Under the pieces are notes generated by a model. It was given only the letters and a program-made list of their open reading frames with translations. It was not told the DNA's origin and did no database searches. Shown in pieces: positions 4,370 through 5,754 of a stretch of 5,754 bases of DNA. Source of the stretch: Candidatus Woesearchaeota archaeon (GTDB lineage: Archaea; Nanobdellota; Nanobdellia; Woesearchaeales; SKIA01); contig SKXU01000027.1 in NCBI GenBank assembly GCA_007128245.1, positions 1 to 5,754 of the forward strand, in the 5' to 3' direction. The first letter of the stretch is position 1. Each line of letters starts with the position of its first letter. The translations under genes were made by a program, and so were the position numbers.

Positions 4370-5161
4370 GTGGTAGCTAATCTAAACAAGATTCTTCGTG
4401 ATAAACACGCGTTTTTTCTGTGTTTAGACCAAGGTCTTGAGCATGGTCCTCGCGTGTTTACGCGTAACACTGTTGATCCTGAGCCGCTCTTGCATCTGGC
4501 GCTTGAAGCACGTTTTTCTGCTGTGGTACTCACACCTGGTGTTGCTGATAAGTATTATCATAAAGCGTATCGTGATGTTCCGCTCATTGTCAAACTCAAT
4601 GGCCGCTCGGAACTTGGTCTTGCGAATCCTGTTGCGAAACAATTTTGTTCTGTTGAGCGCGCAGTAAAGCTTGGTGCCGCCGCAGTTGCGTATACGATTT
4701 ATGATGGAAGTCCTGCTGAGCCTGAAATGTTTGCAGAGTTTGGTCGCATTGTTGAACAAGCCCACGATTACAACCTTCCTGTTATTGCCTACATGTATCC
4801 TCGCGGAGAGGGAGTTGTGGAGTCTAACTCAGACACCATTGCGTACGCCGCTCGTATTGCGTTAGAGCTCGGCGCTGATTTTGTGAAGGTAAAGTATAAT
4901 GGTGACGTCCCCGGGTTTTCTTGGGTGACTGAGTGTGCTGGACGCGTGAAGGTCGTCGCTGCTGATCCTGAGGGTCTTGATGAGCGAGGAGTATTTGAGA
5001 TGGTACGCAACGTTCTTGCCTCTGGCGGGAGCGGAGTGGCGTTTGGTCGCACTGTCTGGCAGCATCCTCGTCCCTTCGCGTTTGCACGGGCTATTGAGCG
5101 CATCTTGTATGAGGGTGGAAGCGTTAATGATGCGCTTGCGTTTATGCAGCAACATTCTTAA
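4370..5161 (+). CDS. Archaeal class I fructose-bisphosphate aldolase-type enzyme (DhnA family)
   Basis: The 263-residue protein is a Schiff-base TIM-barrel aldolase of normal archaeal length. Seen in order: LDQGLEHGP (19-27) with Asp20; VVLTPGV (52-58); IVKLNGRSEL (73-82); YTIYDGS (108-114); YMYPRGEG (141-148), with Tyr143 and Arg145 matching the catalytic Tyr and phosphate-contacting Arg of the Thermoproteus tenax enzyme; ELGADFVKVKYNGD (166-179) with Lys173 as the likely Schiff-base lysine; and GVAFGR (222-227), the C-terminal phosphate loop. Relatives cleave fructose 1,6-bisphosphate into dihydroxyacetone phosphate and glyceraldehyde 3-phosphate, or the reverse in gluconeogenesis. The loop that is normally GGPK reads ADPE here (199-201 and flanks), so the exact substrate is less certain. 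Related enzymes make 2-amino-3,7-dideoxy-heptulosonate (aromatic acid route), which cannot be excluded. It lies 39 bp after the sugar kinase. Confidence 0.87.
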   Translation: MVANLNKILRDKHAFFLCLDQGLEHGPRVFTRNTVDPEPLLHLALEARFSAVVLTPGVADKYYHKAYRDVPLIVKLNGRSELGLANPVAKQFCSVERAVKLGAAAVAYTIYDGSPAEPEMFAEFGRIVEQAHDYNLPVIAYMYPRGEGVVESNSDTIAYAARIALELGADFVKVKYNGDVPGFSWVTECAGRVKVVAADPEGLDERGVFEMVRNVLASGGSGVAFGRTVWQHPRPFAFARAIERILYEGGSVNDALAFMQQHS

Positions 5162-5164
5162 AGC
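5155..5164 (+). promoter_or_regulatory. Possible weak TATA box of the glycosylase gene
   Basis: TTCTTAAAGC overlaps the aldolase stop codon and is centred about 25 bp upstream of the ATG at 5185, as leaderless promoters in this window are. The match is poor, and a GTGA at 5174-5177 could act as a weak SD in an aldolase-glycosylase transcript, so either mode is possible. Confidence 0.3.
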
Positions 5165-5184
5165 GCCATCTCTGTGAGCATAGT

Positions 5185-5736
5185 ATGACTTGGGAATCTT
5201 TTGAGGAGCGTCTTCGCACGTCTGCTTGTGCGTCATTGTATCCTGGTTCTCGGCTGGTGATTGGTCGCGGCGGGCGCAGTCCACGCGTCGTGTTCGTTGG
5301 CGAAGCGCCTGGTGCTGAAGAAGATCGTTTAGGATTGCCTTTTGTTGGTCGCTCAGGAAAGCTCCTTGATGAGTGGATTGCGTATTTGGGATTATCAAAA
5401 GATGCGTATTACATCACGAATATTGTGAAGTGTCGCCCGCCCGAAAACCGTGACCCGACCAAAGAAGAAGTTGCTGCGTGCGAACCGTTTTTGCATGAGC
5501 AACTTGATTTGCTCAAGCCAGAGTACGTGGTGTGTGTGGGACGGTTTGCGATGAACGTGTTTTTTCCGAAGAAAAAAAGTATCTTAAAAGAGAGTGGACG
5601 GTTGTTTGGTACGCGCTACATCGTTCCTCATCCGAGCTATTTCTTGCGTCGAGGAGGGACTGGTTGGGAAGAATACCTTAATGAGCTTCGCGTCGTTCTT
5701 GGTGGTAAGGGTTCTCCTCAGAAGACGCTAGTGTGA
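5185..5736 (+). CDS. Family 4 uracil-DNA glycosylase (iron-sulfur type)
   Basis: The 183-residue protein shows the family 4 pattern: GRG (27-29), the strand VVFVGEAPGAEEDRLGLPFVGRSG (35-58) with the water-activating motif GEAPGAEED (39-47), YITNIVKCRPPENRDP (76-91), and the C-terminal motif HPSYFLR (149-155) with His149 contacting the base and DNA. It removes uracil from DNA, starting base-excision repair of deaminated cytosine. Family members bind a [4Fe-4S] cluster through four cysteines; Cys15, Cys83 and Cys99 are in place, but the first position of the N-terminal CxxC seems to be Thr12. Cys117 is extra but lies in a core strand. Length is close to the usual 190-220 residues. The ATG at 5185 is the natural start; the gene follows the aldolase by 23 bp. 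Function as a glycosylase is very likely, cluster occupancy less so. Confidence 0.9.
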   Translation: MTWESFEERLRTSACASLYPGSRLVIGRGGRSPRVVFVGEAPGAEEDRLGLPFVGRSGKLLDEWIAYLGLSKDAYYITNIVKCRPPENRDPTKEEVAACEPFLHEQLDLLKPEYVVCVGRFAMNVFFPKKKSILKESGRLFGTRYIVPHPSYFLRRGGTGWEEYLNELRVVLGGKGSPQKTLV

Positions 5737-5754
5737 ACCTGTGCTGCCAAAGCC

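Noticed and set aside
4862..5398. A 178-codon minus-strand open frame across the aldolase-glycosylase junction
   Set aside because: It lies opposite two convincing genes and has no recognisable motif; composition looks like an out-of-frame read.
5729..5754. Start or end of another gene at the right edge
   Set aside because: A GTG at 5733 overlapping the glycosylase TGA, and a minus-strand frame ending near 5729, are both open to the edge, but fewer than nine codons are visible and nothing supports either.

Overview
The window reads as a compact archaeal chromosome segment, about 94 % protein-coding, with eight complete genes, one gene cut by the left edge, and no intergenic gap over 80 bp. 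Archaeal origin is inferred from three things. AT-rich TATA boxes lie about 26 bp upstream of five ATG codons that have no ribosome-binding site, which is typical of leaderless archaeal transcripts. Genes inside or at the end of longer leaders instead carry strong Shine-Dalgarno (SD) motifs. The aldolase is of the archaeal class I (DhnA) type. Small proteins and tight packing would suit a DPANN lineage such as the Woesearchaeota/Pacearchaeota, but that placement is a guess from style, not from a marker gene.

Layout, left to right. A HIT-family (histidine triad) gene runs left off the window (minus strand). It shares a 77-bp divergent promoter region with a membrane-anchored DsbA-like thiol oxidoreductase (plus strand); two interlocking perfect inverted repeats lie between that TATA box and the oxidoreductase start. 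Next comes a short orphan gene of 122 residues with unusual arginine codon choice. It converges on a VIT1/CCC1-family membrane protein, with the two stop codons overlapping by four bases. The VIT1-like gene shares a second divergent promoter (76 bp) with an NADPH-dependent FMN reductase-family gene. A tryptophan-rich protein of unknown function follows, and its stop codon overlaps the GTG start of a PfkB-family sugar kinase, so the two are translationally coupled. The kinase stop codon lies inside the TATA box of a class I fructose-bisphosphate aldolase-type gene, followed by a family 4 uracil-DNA glycosylase.

The genes do not form one obvious pathway. The kinase and aldolase are plausible partners in central sugar-phosphate metabolism. 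The DsbA-like protein, flavin reductase and VIT1-like transporter share a loose redox/metal theme. No CRISPR array, transposon, RNA gene, defence system or clear novel multi-gene system is visible. The points most worth a second look are the operator-like palindromes at 309-349, the tryptophan-rich protein coupled to the kinase, and three enzymes or transporters (VIT1-like, aldolase, glycosylase) that lack residues usually conserved in their families.
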